Origin: Ceriagrion tenellum
Taxonomy: Eukaryota; Arthropoda; Insecta; Odonata; Coenagrionidae
DNA: 64,000 nt
Direction: 5' to 3'
NCBI GenBank assembly: GCA_963169105.1
Contig: OY720637.1
Coordinates: forward strand, 60,782,964 to 60,846,963
The position numbers and the translations under genes were made by a program. The notes under the pieces are model-generated. The model had not been told where the DNA came from. It made no database searches and saw only the letters and a program-made list of their open reading frames with translations. Below, one piece after another: positions 11,165 to 21,015 of this stretch (position 1 is its first letter; every line of letters begins with the position of its first letter).

Positions 11165-11545
11165 TTTAGTAATCATATGACAGAAGAGACTAGAAGCCTT
11201 CGAAATCTGGTGCTGGAGGAGGATGCTGAAGGTTAAATGGACCGACAAAGTTATAAATGTTGAAGTTTTAGAAGAGTAGAAGAGGGAAGGTCCATATGGA
11301 ACACCACCACAGAAAAGAGGAACCAGATGGATTGGACCCTTTCAGAGGCGCAATGGGTTTGTGAGAAACATAATCGAAGGTTAAATAGAAGTAAAATCCT
11401 CCAGAGGAAGTCCCAGAAATAAGTTAATGGACCAAATAAAGAGGAAAGTACGTAGGGAGATATACCAGGAGGTAAGGGAACTAGCATCAGATAGGGAAGG
11501 GTGGAGAGCTGCAGTCAACCAATCTGAGGATTGATCAACCAATGA
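11165..11545 (+). mobile_element. LINE D (RTE-like) C-terminal fragment
   Basis: Forward translation gives RLEAFEIWCWRRMLKVKWTD, a stop, RGTRWIGPFQRRNGFVRNII, SPRNKLMDQIKRKVRREIYQ and EVRELASDREGWRAAVNQS, the conserved end of an RTE/BovB-like ORF. Internal stops show it is dead. It finishes near CAACCAATGATGA, typical of other LINE D copies. Reverse frames at 11251-11605 are antisense. Confidence 0.85.
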
Positions 11546-12368
11546 TGAAATAAACATTTGAAACTTAGTTTTTGTCTTGACTAACGCAGTCAAGCGAGAG
11601 CCCACTTAAAGTGTGAACTATTTTACGCAAAACAAAAACATTTATGTACTACCCCCCAGGCAACCGTAGGATTAATTTCCCATTTCCAAGGTGATGATGG
11701 TCATGAAGTTATGCGACGGTATTTGAAATATAGCGCAGACGCGGAATTATGACGGTAGATTTATGACAGAGCGATAATATAAACGAGGGATTTCATGCGT
11801 CTCATGGCACCAAACTCGAGGTTCCAAGCTCTTTTAGCGCTCAGAAAAGGATGACTTCCAACATTTCCGACCAACTCTGGCCGTAAATCACCGAATATCG
11901 CAGAAATAAGCAACACCTTTTCCGAGGTCATAATTCAACCGACGGCCGCAGTGAGGACGGGAACAATTGACTATCAATAAAGGCTGCCTCACATTCCTAT
12001 ACCATCATGACGCAGAAACATCTCGGCCGTTTTTTTCCATAGCGAAGGATAAAACAGTATCCAATGACACCATAACTGGTAAGGTAAGTTGACTTGGACC
12101 ACTTAATACGCATGCACCGTCATTATAGGGGATTGGCCTCGGATGTATAAAATACTTATAATACCTTTTGCAGATGCATTTTATGGCCCTCTCCATTTTT
12201 GATTACATAGTTATAATTTATTTTTGATTAGATAATTATGTTTAAAAATAGAGGATACAAAAAATTTAATATTATGGGTCAAAAACAGAGATGGATCTAT
12301 TTTGGGCCCATTTTTTTATAAAAAGTTTTCTAAATACTTATAACTTTATCTATAACTTAACTTTTTCT
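11546..12368. other. Unassigned stretch
   Basis: No domain, RNA gene or repeat copy was recognised. Confidence 0.35.
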
Positions 12369-13179
12369 AAATAGCTTCATTATAAATGATTCAACATTTT
12401 CCAGGTGTATTGTATTTAAATATCTTTCTCGGGCTTCGCACCGGGTAATGTTTTCATAATCCGCCGACGTTTCGGAAAACGACTTGTTTTCCATTTTCAA
12501 GGCACGTGTTATTTCCGCCGTGATCACTATAACACTAAAATTAAACAAGCTGTTGATGCCCCAACAATGAAGGGTGCCTCTGCCACCATCACCACCAATC
12601 TACCACCATCTAAATTTAGGGACTAGACACCAGGGGTATATCAGATTCCGTGTGAATGTGGCAAAATATATGTGGGGAAGACTGGTCGAACAATTGAAAC
12701 CAGGCTTAAAGAACATCGTAGGCACTTTAGATTGGCGCAACCAGAGAAGTCGGCAGTGGCGGAACACAGCATCAACGAAGACCATGCCATTAAATGGACC
12801 GATGCAAAAATCCTTTGCCGCGCGCACCGTTACTGGGACCTCATTATCAAAGAGGCCATCGAGATACGATTGCATCCGAATAATTATAATAGAGACACCG
12901 GATTCCAACTGAGTAACATCAGGAGGCCTATAATCAAATGTATTAAAAATATGGGAAAATAATTCCACAGCCAGCGGAACACGTCAGCCAATCATAGGGA
13001 TCGCAACCTTCATTGTTGGGGCATCAACAGCTTGTTTAATTTTAGTGTTAAAGTGGTCACGGCGGAAATAACACGTGCCTTGAAAACGGAAAACAAGTCG
13101 TTTTCCGAAACGTCGGCGGATTATGAAAACATTACCCGGTGTGAAGCCCGAGAAAGATATTTAAATAGCTTCTTTATAA
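12369..13179 (+). mobile_element. Penelope-like element 1 (GIY-YIG, inverted arms)
   Basis: Inverted arms of about 150-160 bp (12415-12573 and 13017-13165) flank a short coding remnant. Outside them is a 17-bp direct repeat with one mismatch: AAATAGCTTCATTATAA at 12369-12385 and AAATAGCTTCTTTATAA at 13163-13179. A single-copy extension of about 29 nt (12386-12414) separates the left repeat from the left arm. Inverted pseudo-LTRs, a short one-sided extension and a variable-length target duplication are known hallmarks of Penelope-like elements. The reverse transcriptase has been lost, so the copy depends on other elements for movement. Confidence 0.88.
12627..12962 (+). pseudogene. PLE 1 GIY-YIG endonuclease domain remnant
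   Basis: After a TAG at 12624-12626 the frame reads TPGVYQIPCECGKIYVGKTG, then RTIETRLKEHRRHFRL, a short linker, AVAEHSINEDHAIKWTDAKI and WDLIIKEAIEIRLHPNNYN, ending at 12962. VYQ, then KIYVG is the GIY-YIG signature, ETRLKEH holds the conserved arginine and the late EAIEIRL carries the glutamate of the family. In PLEs this C-terminal nuclease nicks target DNA to prime reverse transcription. The in-frame TAG and the missing RT make it a remnant. Confidence 0.9.
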
Positions 13180-13191
13180 CTTACTAGAGAT

Positions 13192-13465
13192 CAGCATGCC
13201 CTCACTTCTTCAATACGAATTCTCCTTTCATACATTTTATTGTCAGTTAAATTGATAAAAATCCACATTCCCGGTAAAAACTAAGGTGAAATCGAGTGGA
13301 ATCCATAGCACTAAGAAACCTAGGCATGTTTTAAGAGGTACTCGCCTTAAATTTCAAATAGATGGTGGATGTTCTGGCTCTCCAACCACTAATTCATCCC
13401 TTCCGTCGTGCTACCCATAGGAAAGTAAGGAAAAGAGCAGGGCTAAACAATATTCTTGTTATTTC
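13192..13465 (+). repeat. Repeat J copy
   Basis: Shares a chain of blocks with copies at 18917 and 20800: CAGCATG, TCCACATTCCCGGTAAAAAC, AAATCGAGTGGAATCCATAG, a CTTAAATTTCAAATAGATG block and TTCCGTCGTGCTACCCATAG. Overall identity is moderate, so it is an old family. No coding capacity is visible. It is followed 170 bp later by a tRNA-like SINE, as is the copy near 19 kb. Confidence 0.7.
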
Positions 13466-13632
13466 GGCTGCCAGGTCACAGTTTGATGTCGTATTGCCCT
13501 CTCCATCTACAGTCATATTTAATGGTAACTATCACTACAACACAAAAAAAGACAATACACGCAAAAAAACATGACCCGGGTTTCAGTACGTATCATCATC
13601 AGATGCAGAACAAGTTCGGGAACTCACACAAC

Positions 13633-13823
13633 GTCCCCCGTGGCGGAGAGGTAAAGTCCCTTCCTGCTAACCCGAGGGTCGCGGGTTCGAATCCCGCCTG
13701 GGTGGTATACTTACTGCCCAGGACATAAACGCTTGCGTTAGTCAAATTGAGTTAATTGTAAGAGAGAACTGCAGTGTCCAAAATTCGCTCAAAAATAAAG
13801 ATCAGTTATAATAATAATAATAT
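13633..13823 (+). mobile_element. tRNA-Ser(GCT)-like SINE with (AAT)n tail
   Basis: The head has a perfect pol III B box (GGTTCGAATCC at 13684-13694) inside a 5-bp T stem (GCGGG/CCCGC), an A-box-like GTGGCGGAGAGG, and an anticodon-loop-like CTGCTAA, which fits a serine GCT tRNA ancestor. The acceptor stem is imperfect, so this is not a functional tRNA. An unrelated body of about 100 bp follows, ending in ATAATAATAATAAT at about 13807-13823. That tail resembles those of LINE C and LINE N, a possible mobilising partner. Confidence 0.75.
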
Positions 13824-14204
13824 ATTGGGAAAAAAGGAGAGAAGGGGGAGGTGTTTATGGGGGGTGGAAGAAAGGAGAAAGGGGGTGTGAGAGAGAGAGA
13901 GAGAGGGGTGGCAGGTATCAATGTGCTACTGCTCCAAGGATTGGGGAGGGGGAAGGGAACAAACATTCATTGACAACACACACCTTTTTTTGTGCATTTT
14001 TTGTGGTTTAGTAAAAGTTACCATTAAGGTCGTCCGAGCGAGATTGGTCCCTAGTCATGAAAGAGACCATATTAGAATTTTTAGTTTTAATTTCACCAGC
14101 TGTGAGACACACGAATTAAATATGGCATTATTAATGGCGCAACAATATAGTTTTACATGGCAGAAAATGCAAGTAATCAACGGAAAATATCTAAATAAGT
14201 CTTT
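13824..14204. other. Purine-rich stretch then unassigned sequence
   Basis: 13830-13915 is almost all purine on this strand, with a (GA)n run near 13891-13905. The rest has no recognised content. Confidence 0.4.
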
Positions 14205-14582
14205 AACTTGACTCATTTTTTTCACGCGGTACGTTAGAAACTCCATCAAAACGAAAGGTTTATTTCGATCCCGAAGAATTTACTTCGGTGACAATATGAT
14301 TGATTTAAAAAAATAGTTGAGAAAACATACAAACTACACGCAGTTTTTTTACCACATCTATGTGTAGGAAATTCCTCATTTGGTAAATAATGTCTCTCTG
14401 GAGTGAATACACGTACTGGTACTGGTCCCATGCTGGTATTTTCTGACAAATATCTCGGAAAGTAATGAGGTAAGGGGTTGAATTTTTTGTGCCAATGGAA
14501 GGGTGAGATATTTTTCTTTAAAATGAGACCAAATTCATTGATTTCTAGGTGAAATAATATTTCGCTCAAACTACCTTAAATA
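14205..14582 (+). repeat. Repeat L copy 1
   Basis: Shares TTTAACTTGACTCA, CGCGGTACGTT, an ATGTCTCTCTGGAG block, GAGATATTTTTCTTTAAAA and TTCGCTCAAACTACCT with copies at 37198, 38805 and 49975, plus an inverted end at 48845. It is about 380 bp, noncoding, of unknown class. No terminal inverted repeat or A/B box was found. Confidence 0.75.
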
Positions 14583-14949
14583 TAACTATGGAAACATACC
14601 ACCAAGTTAGCAAAGATACAGTCTTCTTTCTCTCCGTCTACCTCAATGGGTGTAACATTAAACGCCAAGAGAGGAAATTTAGTCTGAGCCCTCTTAGGAT
14701 AGAAGAGAGAGGGGTCGGATTGGACGGGGAATAGGAGAGCGTTACTGTTTTTTACGTGGGATCGTCCCGACAATCCCGGAGGCGGGAAGTGGCAAATACG
14801 CCCCACATCCAATTCGTGACGGTTAGAACGTATTCGGGGGAAAACCAAACGCTCTTTGCCGAAGCAAAGCGAAGCGAAGCGGATGGATGGACCCCTTTGG
14901 GACCGAATCTGCTCTGCTTCTCAGCACTTAACGCATTTGTTCGCGGGTG
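14583..14949. other. Unassigned, short AAGCG repeats
   Basis: A small CAAAGCGAAGCGAAGCGG run lies near 14864-14881. Overlapping frames on both strands show no domain. Confidence 0.4.
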
Positions 14950-15381
14950 AAGGCTGGGACACAATCAACGTGTACGTGTAACGTGAGCCGTTAACGGGAA
15001 TACGCGAAAAGATGGCTGACGGGAAAGTATAGCGAACGGACACAATCGACGTGTACGGGGAGTACGTGTACGCGAGAGATGGGCAACTTTCATCTCTTCC
15101 CGTGTCCCGTGCACGGAAAACCAATCAGAATAGTCCTGAGAATCCGGGAAAGGGAGCCATCTGTCGGCAGATACATCCAACTGCTGAAGACAGCTCTTGG
15201 CGAAGACAACTTATTTACTTTCACACTTGTTTACACCCGATCTCTTAGCTGCGCCTGCGTTAGTCAATTGTTACTCCGGGCCGCGTTAACGTCGATTGTG
15301 TCCGCTGACTTGCGTTCCCCGTCTCCCGTTGTCCCGTTAACGTCTCGCGTCACACGTACACGTTGATTGTGTCCCAGCCTT
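14950..15381. mobile_element. 432-bp MITE with about 50-bp terminal inverted repeats
   Basis: The left end AAGGCTGGGACACAATCAAC and its continuation to about 14999 pair with the complement of the last 50 bp, ending GTCCCAGCCTT at 15381, with only a few mismatches. A subterminal GACACAATCGACGTGTACG recurs near 15038 and, inverted, near 15288. No transposase frame is present, so it is a non-autonomous DNA transposon. A target duplication was not evident, so the superfamily is undetermined. Several short frames inside are palindrome artefacts. Confidence 0.85.
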
Positions 15382-16986
15382 AAGACTTCTTTCCTTACCT
15401 CACTCCTCTCCGTCCTCCGCGTCCTTTTCTTTTTCATAAACTTCTCGGGATTTATCGCTCCAAATCCCTCGTTCCTTCCATCGTGATGATGTTTTTCTTT
15501 CATCGCCCCCTCTTTCCCATCATTCACCATTAACAACCATATTGAAACATCACTGGTTACGAAGCACTTTTTGTATTCATAAATTATAGTTACAAATTTG
15601 AGTCCAGGCTGGCGAACCTGAAAACGTGTATGCATAACTGCCCACCGATTTCTCGGTTAAAATCAGCAGAAACGCTATTCCGAGCGATGTATGAAAGAAA
15701 AAAACATTTACTCAGTGGTCTAAAGTGAAAAGACGAATTTTCAGCCTCGGAAAAATTTGAATTTGCGGTTCAAGAGAAGGAAAAACAAATTGTGACCACC
15801 CTGCCCGCCAGCTAAAACGCTTTCAGCCAAGGCAACTGCTTTGCCAACCTGTTGAGCCCAACCTTTCAAAGGGAATATAAATTCAAGTAAATAAAACAAG
15901 CAGAGTGCAAAGGTCGTAAAAAGGAAAACCGACTTCATTTCCCTTGGGAACGGACGGAAAAAGAGAGGTATCGAAAACTAAATGAATGCAGGCAGCGTAG
16001 ATGATTAATTGACATACTCCCTAATGCCTGTTTCTGAATCTGCCGAGCAGTGCTAAAATCATGTTTTGCATATTCCCTGCATGACTCTTTTATCAGGTTT
16101 ATGTAGTTTCATAAAACATAATTCGATAATTTCTTATGCATTTGTAGCATACCTCTAGAGAAGCGCGCGTTGACGAAAGTTGACTTTTACGCTAAAGGGA
16201 AAGTTGGAGATCAATCACCCAAACACCATAGAGGTGACTTAAGAGGGCAATATCTAGATGTAGATGTTAGTGGAGGCTTCTCGTTGGTGTTTCAACGCCG
16301 AAAAATACAGGGATCGAGGAAATCTAGTTACATCACAAGGTACGTATCCGAAAACGCGTAAGCTTTAATAATTACCCAAATTACCGATTCAGTTCCGAAG
16401 AGGAAAATTGTGCAACCTTTGATACTAATTCTCTCTCAAAATCCAATTACTGGGGGAGCCAGCAAAACATTTACCAACCGACGAAATTCGAAAAAAACTA
16501 GCATTGCCCCTTTCCGGTATTCACTTGCCACCAATTATATTTAGTAAAATTTCATGGCCAAAATATATCGAAGGAACTCCCACTGTTAGACTCTTGGATA
16601 CATTCACATTAGAGTTTAAGTGTGTCTCTTCCCGACGCTCCAAATATGCTGCGATGACTGAAAGATAAATGACTAATTAACTCAGCTAAATTCTGCAAGG
16701 TAATTAAAATAATAATCTTTTACACCTTTGGTTTCAATGATTCTGTCCCGTTATCTTCAATAGAGCTACAAAATAGATTTCAAAAGCATCCCTTTATCAA
16801 AATATTTCACGTCATTACTTCACGTTCCCACAACATTCGCTATCCCCGAAACGATCGCAAACTTGAAATTTTTTTCCTCAGCTAGTTTAGCATCAATTAG
16901 AAAGTTCCAGTACTTTGAAATCTACCTATAGATCCAAATTCCGCGATCAGCTCCATGGGAGGACGAGACCAGATTGATCATCCAAG
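15382..16986. other. 1.6 kb unassigned stretch
   Basis: Short frames only (for example 15264-15635 on the minus strand and 16170-16361 on the plus strand), none with a recognised domain. No repeat copy found. Confidence 0.35.
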
Positions 16987-17295
16987 CATTTATACGACAC
17001 CAGGGTTGAAATTCGCTATGAAAAATCATTTGACTTGACCGGGATTCGAACCCGGATCTCCCAATTGCCGGTCAGGTGTGTTAGCCAGTTACACCACCAA
17101 GCCATCTTCCTTCAAGGCGAATTTCGAGGGGGGTTTAGGCGAACTAGATGTTCCCGGCGATGTAGATAATCCCGGTCAAGTCAAATGATTTTTTCATAGC
17201 GAATTTCAACCCTGGTGTATATGCACCCGTGCGAGTGACTTCGTACCACATCATTTGTTACACGCAGTGTTTGGAAAAATTCATTTATACGACAC
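16987..17295 (-). mobile_element. Palindromic tRNA-like SINE with 14-bp target duplication
   Basis: The direct repeat CATTTATACGACAC flanks the element exactly (16987-17000 and 17282-17295). Inside, arms of about 49 bp (16997-17046 and 17170-17218) are inverted copies of one sequence (CAGGGTTGAAATTCGCTATG and neighbours). A tRNA-like head in minus orientation overlaps the left arm. The right arm continues into 63 nt of single-copy sequence ending AAAAATT before the right duplication. This resembles a SINE whose 5' part was inserted in inverted orientation, and it matches the layout of PLE insertions nearby. Confidence 0.85.
17032..17103 (-). repeat. tRNA-like SINE head
   Basis: The minus strand folds as a near-complete cloverleaf of 72 nt. 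The acceptor GGCTTGG pairs with TCAAGTC (two G-T pairs), the D stem is GTGT/ACAC, the anticodon stem is CCTGA/TTGGG with loop CCGGCAA, and the T stem is CCGGG/CCCGG around TTCGAAT. Position 33 is C rather than the near-universal T, and it lies inside a transposed unit, so a working tRNA is unlikely. Confidence 0.75.
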
Positions 17296-18115
17296 TAAAC
17301 AGGAGAAATACTTGTCAATAAAATGTCTTATTCAACGCTGAAAGCAAACATAAATAGCAGAAGAGGTGAGCAGATGCCATTTTTGGAAAGCGTGTACCTA
17401 TATATATAATACTGTATTATAAATTATACTCACGAATCTTCTTCTTCAATACAACCGTTTAACTTATTGCCAAGCCGAAAGCGGCGAAGCATTCACAGGA
17501 TACTTACCTAAAAGAAAGAAAAAAGAAAAATTAATTACATTCATGATATGATCGTAGGCAAAAAAAAGGAAAGATGCGTCCTAATAAAAACTAAAATACG
17601 AGAAGAGTAGAGCCCAAAAAAATTCCTTTTTTTCCTTTCCATAAAAAAATTTTGAAATTTATAGTTTTATCAGGATTCGTGTAATACATTATTCCAAGCA
17701 ATGCACAAATAATTATGAATTTTAAGTAGCTAAAGGGTAACTTTACTGAGGAAACAACATGAATCTCCATTTGTCTATATTTTAAGCCATTATTCTCCAC
17801 ACCACGACGTCGCATTTTCACAGCTTTCAAATGATTTTACTCGAAAACAGGTCATCACATTATTATTATTTTTTGTAAAAATAAATTTTCTACACAAATT
17901 CAAAATTGATTTTAGAATATAACTGTGTTTCTTAATTGCCTAATAATTTCAGCAGGACATGAGCCACAAAAACGCACTGTCTCCAAAGATCACCATTCCC
18001 GGCAAGAGAATATCATTTTTCCATTGCTAGAAGGGCCTCGAATATCTTTTACAATGTGGCCAATTTAAGTTCATAGTAGGCGAGGCTCTGTAGAAAAGTC
18101 TCTGAAAACCGTAAA
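17296..18115. other. Unassigned AT-rich stretch
   Basis: No recognised content beyond short A/T runs. Confidence 0.35.
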
Positions 18116-18138
18116 AGGTATTCTAAGTTAGAATACCT
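18116..18138. repeat. Near-perfect 23-bp palindrome
   Basis: AGGTATTCTAA and TTAGAATACCT are separated by one base. A third copy of the half-site (TTAGAATACCT) follows at about 18149-18159. It lies just downstream of a minus-strand tRNA-like head and may be part of that SINE's body. Confidence 0.6.
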
Positions 18139-18227
18139 TTGAAAATGTTAGAATACCTAACATTTACGCGATGTAATAGAAGATTGAAAAATTGATATTA
18201 AGAAATATATTACTATGAGAAAAACTC

Positions 18228-18299
18228 GGCCTGGAGCGGGGATCGAACCACGGACCTTCGGTTTGCCGGACCAATGCGCAGACCACTACGCTATTCGGC
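18228..18299 (-). repeat. tRNA-like SINE head
   Basis: The minus strand starts GCCGAATAGCGTAGTGG and carries a B box (GGTTCGATCCC) and an anticodon loop CCGGCAA, the same loop as the heads at 17.0 and 21.8 kb. The acceptor ends (GCC/GGC) pair only partly. Sequence continues on the minus strand into an AT-rich body. The shared unusual loop indicates one SINE superfamily. Confidence 0.7.
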
Positions 18300-18715
18300 T
18301 AACTATTTCTCTTGGCACTTTCTTCAAAAAATTCACCTGCTATGGTTGAATTTTTTAAGCAATAAAAATGGGAGGATTGTCCAAAGAGTTTTGCCCCAAA
18401 TTTTTTAGAAACTCCTTTATAAGAGAAATCAGTGCACTGAAACGGTCATCGAAAGATTCACTTCCATTGGTCGCCCAGCCTTATCGGGTCATCACGACGC
18501 CTACGTATCTTACCAGTGAGTGCTCTGACCAAACTGACTTTGTGTTGTTTCGCCAACCACTCTGACCAAAGCGTTATTTCGAAAGTAGTGGGGCTGAAGT
18601 CGGCACCAGTGGCTGAAAAAAATCATCGTTTAAAATATAATCGTCGCGTACCAATTATGCTGAAAATAACGCCACATCAAGTGCTTAAAATTGATCATTT
18701 TGAAGCTTAGGATTT
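18300..18715. other. Unassigned stretch
   Basis: A small hairpin (AAAAAATTCA / TGAATTTTTT) lies near 18326-18355. No gene recognised. Confidence 0.35.
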
Positions 18716-18855
18716 TCTTTAGGGAAAGGCGGTTTTTTAAACAATAGATTCAAAAGAAATAATACTAATTCAGTATTAATTTCATTTTTTGCCATTAAGG
18801 TTGATGGAGACTTGCTGTGGCGGCCAATGCTGGGAGATGTCAAGTGGGCGTGGCC
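18716..18855 (+). repeat. Repeat X copy 1
   Basis: Begins like GAAAGGCGGTTTTTTAAACA and ends in GTGGGCGTGGCC. The same order appears at 19695-19805. It stands upstream of repeat J. Confidence 0.5.
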
Positions 18856-18916
18856 TGTACGCCATCTTTGTTCACACAGATTTTAATTTTGCCCTAAAGG
18901 GCTGACGCACTAATTT

Positions 18917-19240
18917 TGCAATTTTTCGATATTTTACATCGATGAATCACTGGAAATCTGCAAGCACTCACTTCCTTAATATGTCTCCTCAAGTATTTAT
19001 TGCTTATTTATTTAAATTAATACACATCCCCATTCCCGATGAATACTACAATAAAATCCAGGAAAACCCATAGCACTTAAGTAGCCAATATGAGTTACAA
19101 GAGTCACCTGCTTTAAATTTCAAACGGATGCTTGATATTCGGGCTTTATCTAGCTAATACTCTATATATCTAGCTAATTCGTCCATTCCGTCGTGCTATC
19201 CATGGGAAAGGAAGGAAATAGCATGGATAACAAATATATC
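18917..19240 (+). repeat. Repeat J, longest copy
   Basis: Starts with GCAATTTTTCGATATTTTAC and ends near TTCCGTCGTGCTATCCATGG and GGAAAG. The first 110 bp recur at 19345-19480, so the unit is partly duplicated around the SINE between them. Noncoding. Confidence 0.7.
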
Positions 19241-19249
19241 TGCTATTGC

Positions 19250-19345
19250 CGGCCCCAGTGGTGACGAGGTTAAGTCCTCACCTGCTAACCCTAGGGCCGC
19301 GGGTTAGAAATCCCACGTGGGTGGAATTATCACCAGTCAAAGCAT
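19250..19345 (+). mobile_element. tRNA-Ser-like SINE, second copy
   Basis: Matches the SINE at 13633: CAGTGGTGACGAGGTTAAGTC (A-box region), CCTGCTAACCC (loop region) and GCGGGTTAGAAATCCCACG. The B box has decayed from GGTTCGAATCC to GGTTAGAAATC, so pol III promoter activity is probably lost. Confidence 0.7.
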
Positions 19346-19480
19346 AGGTTGCAATTTTTCGACATTTTCCATGTTTAAGTTATTGGAAATCAGCAAGCAC
19401 TTATTTCCTCAATATGTTTTTTACAAACATTCGTGGTATATTTATTTAAATTGTGTTAATTTTATTTACTTTTTCATTGT
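19345..19480 (+). repeat. Repeat J partial copy
   Basis: GCAATTTTTCGACATTTTCC, TGGAAATCAGCAAGCACTTA and CCTCAATATG mirror the start of the copy at 18917. Confidence 0.65.
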
Positions 19481-19694
19481 GTTTACTTCATTTAAATTGT
19501 ACGGCCATTTATCTATTGTGTTCGTCTGTTGTTGTTGTTCATCGGACATAAATTGGCCAAATGCACTGTATTCGTGTAGTTAAAGTTAAAATAAAATTAC
19601 AAATTAAAAAAAATAAGAACGATTGTCAGGCTACAGCTGGATGACGCAATGCCTATCACATCCATCTACATCTATGATTAAAAACTTACTTTCG

Positions 19695-19805
19695 CTATTA
19701 CAGAAAGCCGGTCCTTTAAACAACAGACACAAATTAAGTGGCGGAGAACCGTATTTATTTTGGTTTGACTAACATAGTAGCGACATGTGGGCGTGGCCTT
19801 TAAGG
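19695..19805 (+). repeat. Repeat X copy 2
   Basis: GAAAGCCGGTCCTTTAAACA to GTGGGCGTGGCC, matching 18716-18855. It ends 8 bp before the MITE K insertion. Confidence 0.5.
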
Positions 19806-19813
19806 TCTCATTA

Positions 19814-20388
19814 GGGGGCGTCCATTAATTACGTGAGGCGATTTTGGCGATTTTCCGACCCCCTATCCCCCCTTGGTGAGATGTCGTGAGATTTGGCTCG
19901 ACACCTCCTCCCCCCCTCCCCATAATCTCACGTGAGATTTTTCAAATGCGTATTTTTAGTGTAAATACATTACTCTGTGCTTGATTGTGTTGGATTTATC
20001 TAAAAAACATAATTTGCTTAATTATTTTCATTTAAGACAAGTTAAGACTAGTATTTAAGACTACTAAGTACGCCGCAGCGTTCGTCGAGTCGCGCGTTTG
20101 GCTGGCCGGTGGCGGCTAAATAATCGAGGGGCTACTGTGCTACTTTGTGGCGCTCGCATAACCGCGATAAATATTATTGTGTAGGATTTAGTCATATTTC
20201 AATGGAGAAAAATGTTTTACATAATTTAACCCAGTTTTCTCGCAATTTTACACCGTTTCTTGCGGAAAAAAAAATTACGTGAGATTTGCCGAGACCCCCC
20301 CCCCTCTCCCCCACGTGAGATATTGGGTGAGAGTCAGCTCGACCCCCTCCCCCCCCCAAAACGCCTCACGTAATTAATGGACGGCCCC
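19814..20388. mobile_element. MITE K, 575 bp, TTA duplication
   Basis: Ends are inverted: GCGTCCATTAATTACGTGAG with GCG on the left, and CGCCTCACGTAATTAATGGA with CGGCCCC on the right. TTA flanks both sides (19811-19813 and 20389-20391). G-rich ends with a three-base TTA duplication suggest the PIF/Harbinger superfamily. Subterminal ACGTGAGAT repeats and C-rich tracts occur at both ends. No transposase is encoded. A second copy in inverse orientation starts at 63657. Confidence 0.88.
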
Positions 20389-20391
20389 TTA

Positions 20392-20799
20392 GGTACGAAG
20401 GTGCCTGGAGTACTTCCGTCCGACCTACAGTGAGTGCAATGCGCATGCGTGCACTTCTACGGGGAGACGCGACGCTCGCTAATCAATGTCAGTGGACAGT
20501 TAGGGGGAGTTCAGGGTTTGGGGACTCATTACGGAAGGTAACAACTGTCGTTAATGGCTGGGAGGAGAGACGCGTGCTAGGGGCGAACGGCAGACGGTGT
20601 TTCGGGAGACCACGCCACGGAGTGGAAGGAGGGTGGCGGCTTGTCGAACGTAAGAGGCGACACGGAGGTAATGGAGGGGATGAGATTACGGCCTATTTGG
20701 GATATCAACCGGTAAAGGGAACGTTTTAAACGGAAGAGAGTGAAAGTAATCCTGGATTTTAAAGGCGAAGGTCCATACCTGATGTTTTTCATCGATAGT
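20392..20799. other. CpG-rich unassigned stretch
   Basis: A 99-codon forward frame (20430-20729) has no recognisable domain. GAACGGCAGACGGTGTTTCG and the next 9 bases (about 20584-20612) recur in the loop of the palindrome at 21.2 kb, so at least part of it is repeat-derived. Confidence 0.4.
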
Positions 20800-21000
20800 T
20801 CATAAGAAACCAGCATGAAATTACTTCTTTCGTATTAACTCTCCATTAATTACCCGTTTATTTGTTAAAACTAATGATAATCCGCATTCCTGGTGAAAAC
20901 TAGGGTGAAATAGATAAGAGTCCATAGCACAAGGCTGCCAATATATGTTACAAGAGCTACTTGCCTTTAGTTTTAAACAGATGGCGGACATTACTACGTA
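20800..21000 (+). repeat. Repeat J copy
   Basis: Contains CAGCATG, ATCCGCATTCCTGGTGAAAA, GAGTCCATAGCAC and AAACAGATGG in the order seen in the other copies. The last block (CCGTCGTGCTA) is missing. Confidence 0.65.
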
Positions 21001-21015
21001 ATATTTTTATTTGTT

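Noticed and set aside
13633..13705. Functional serine tRNA gene
   Set aside because: The acceptor stem does not pair well, the anticodon arm is imperfect and a SINE body with an AAT tail follows.
17032..17103. Functional alanine tRNA gene
   Set aside because: Lies inside a palindromic insertion with a 14-bp duplication and lacks T33, so a SINE head is the better reading. The same applies at 18228, 21569 and 21816.
20430..20729. 99-codon arginine/glycine-rich protein
   Set aside because: No recognisable domain; part of its sequence is repeated in the loop of the adjacent palindrome, indicating repeat origin.
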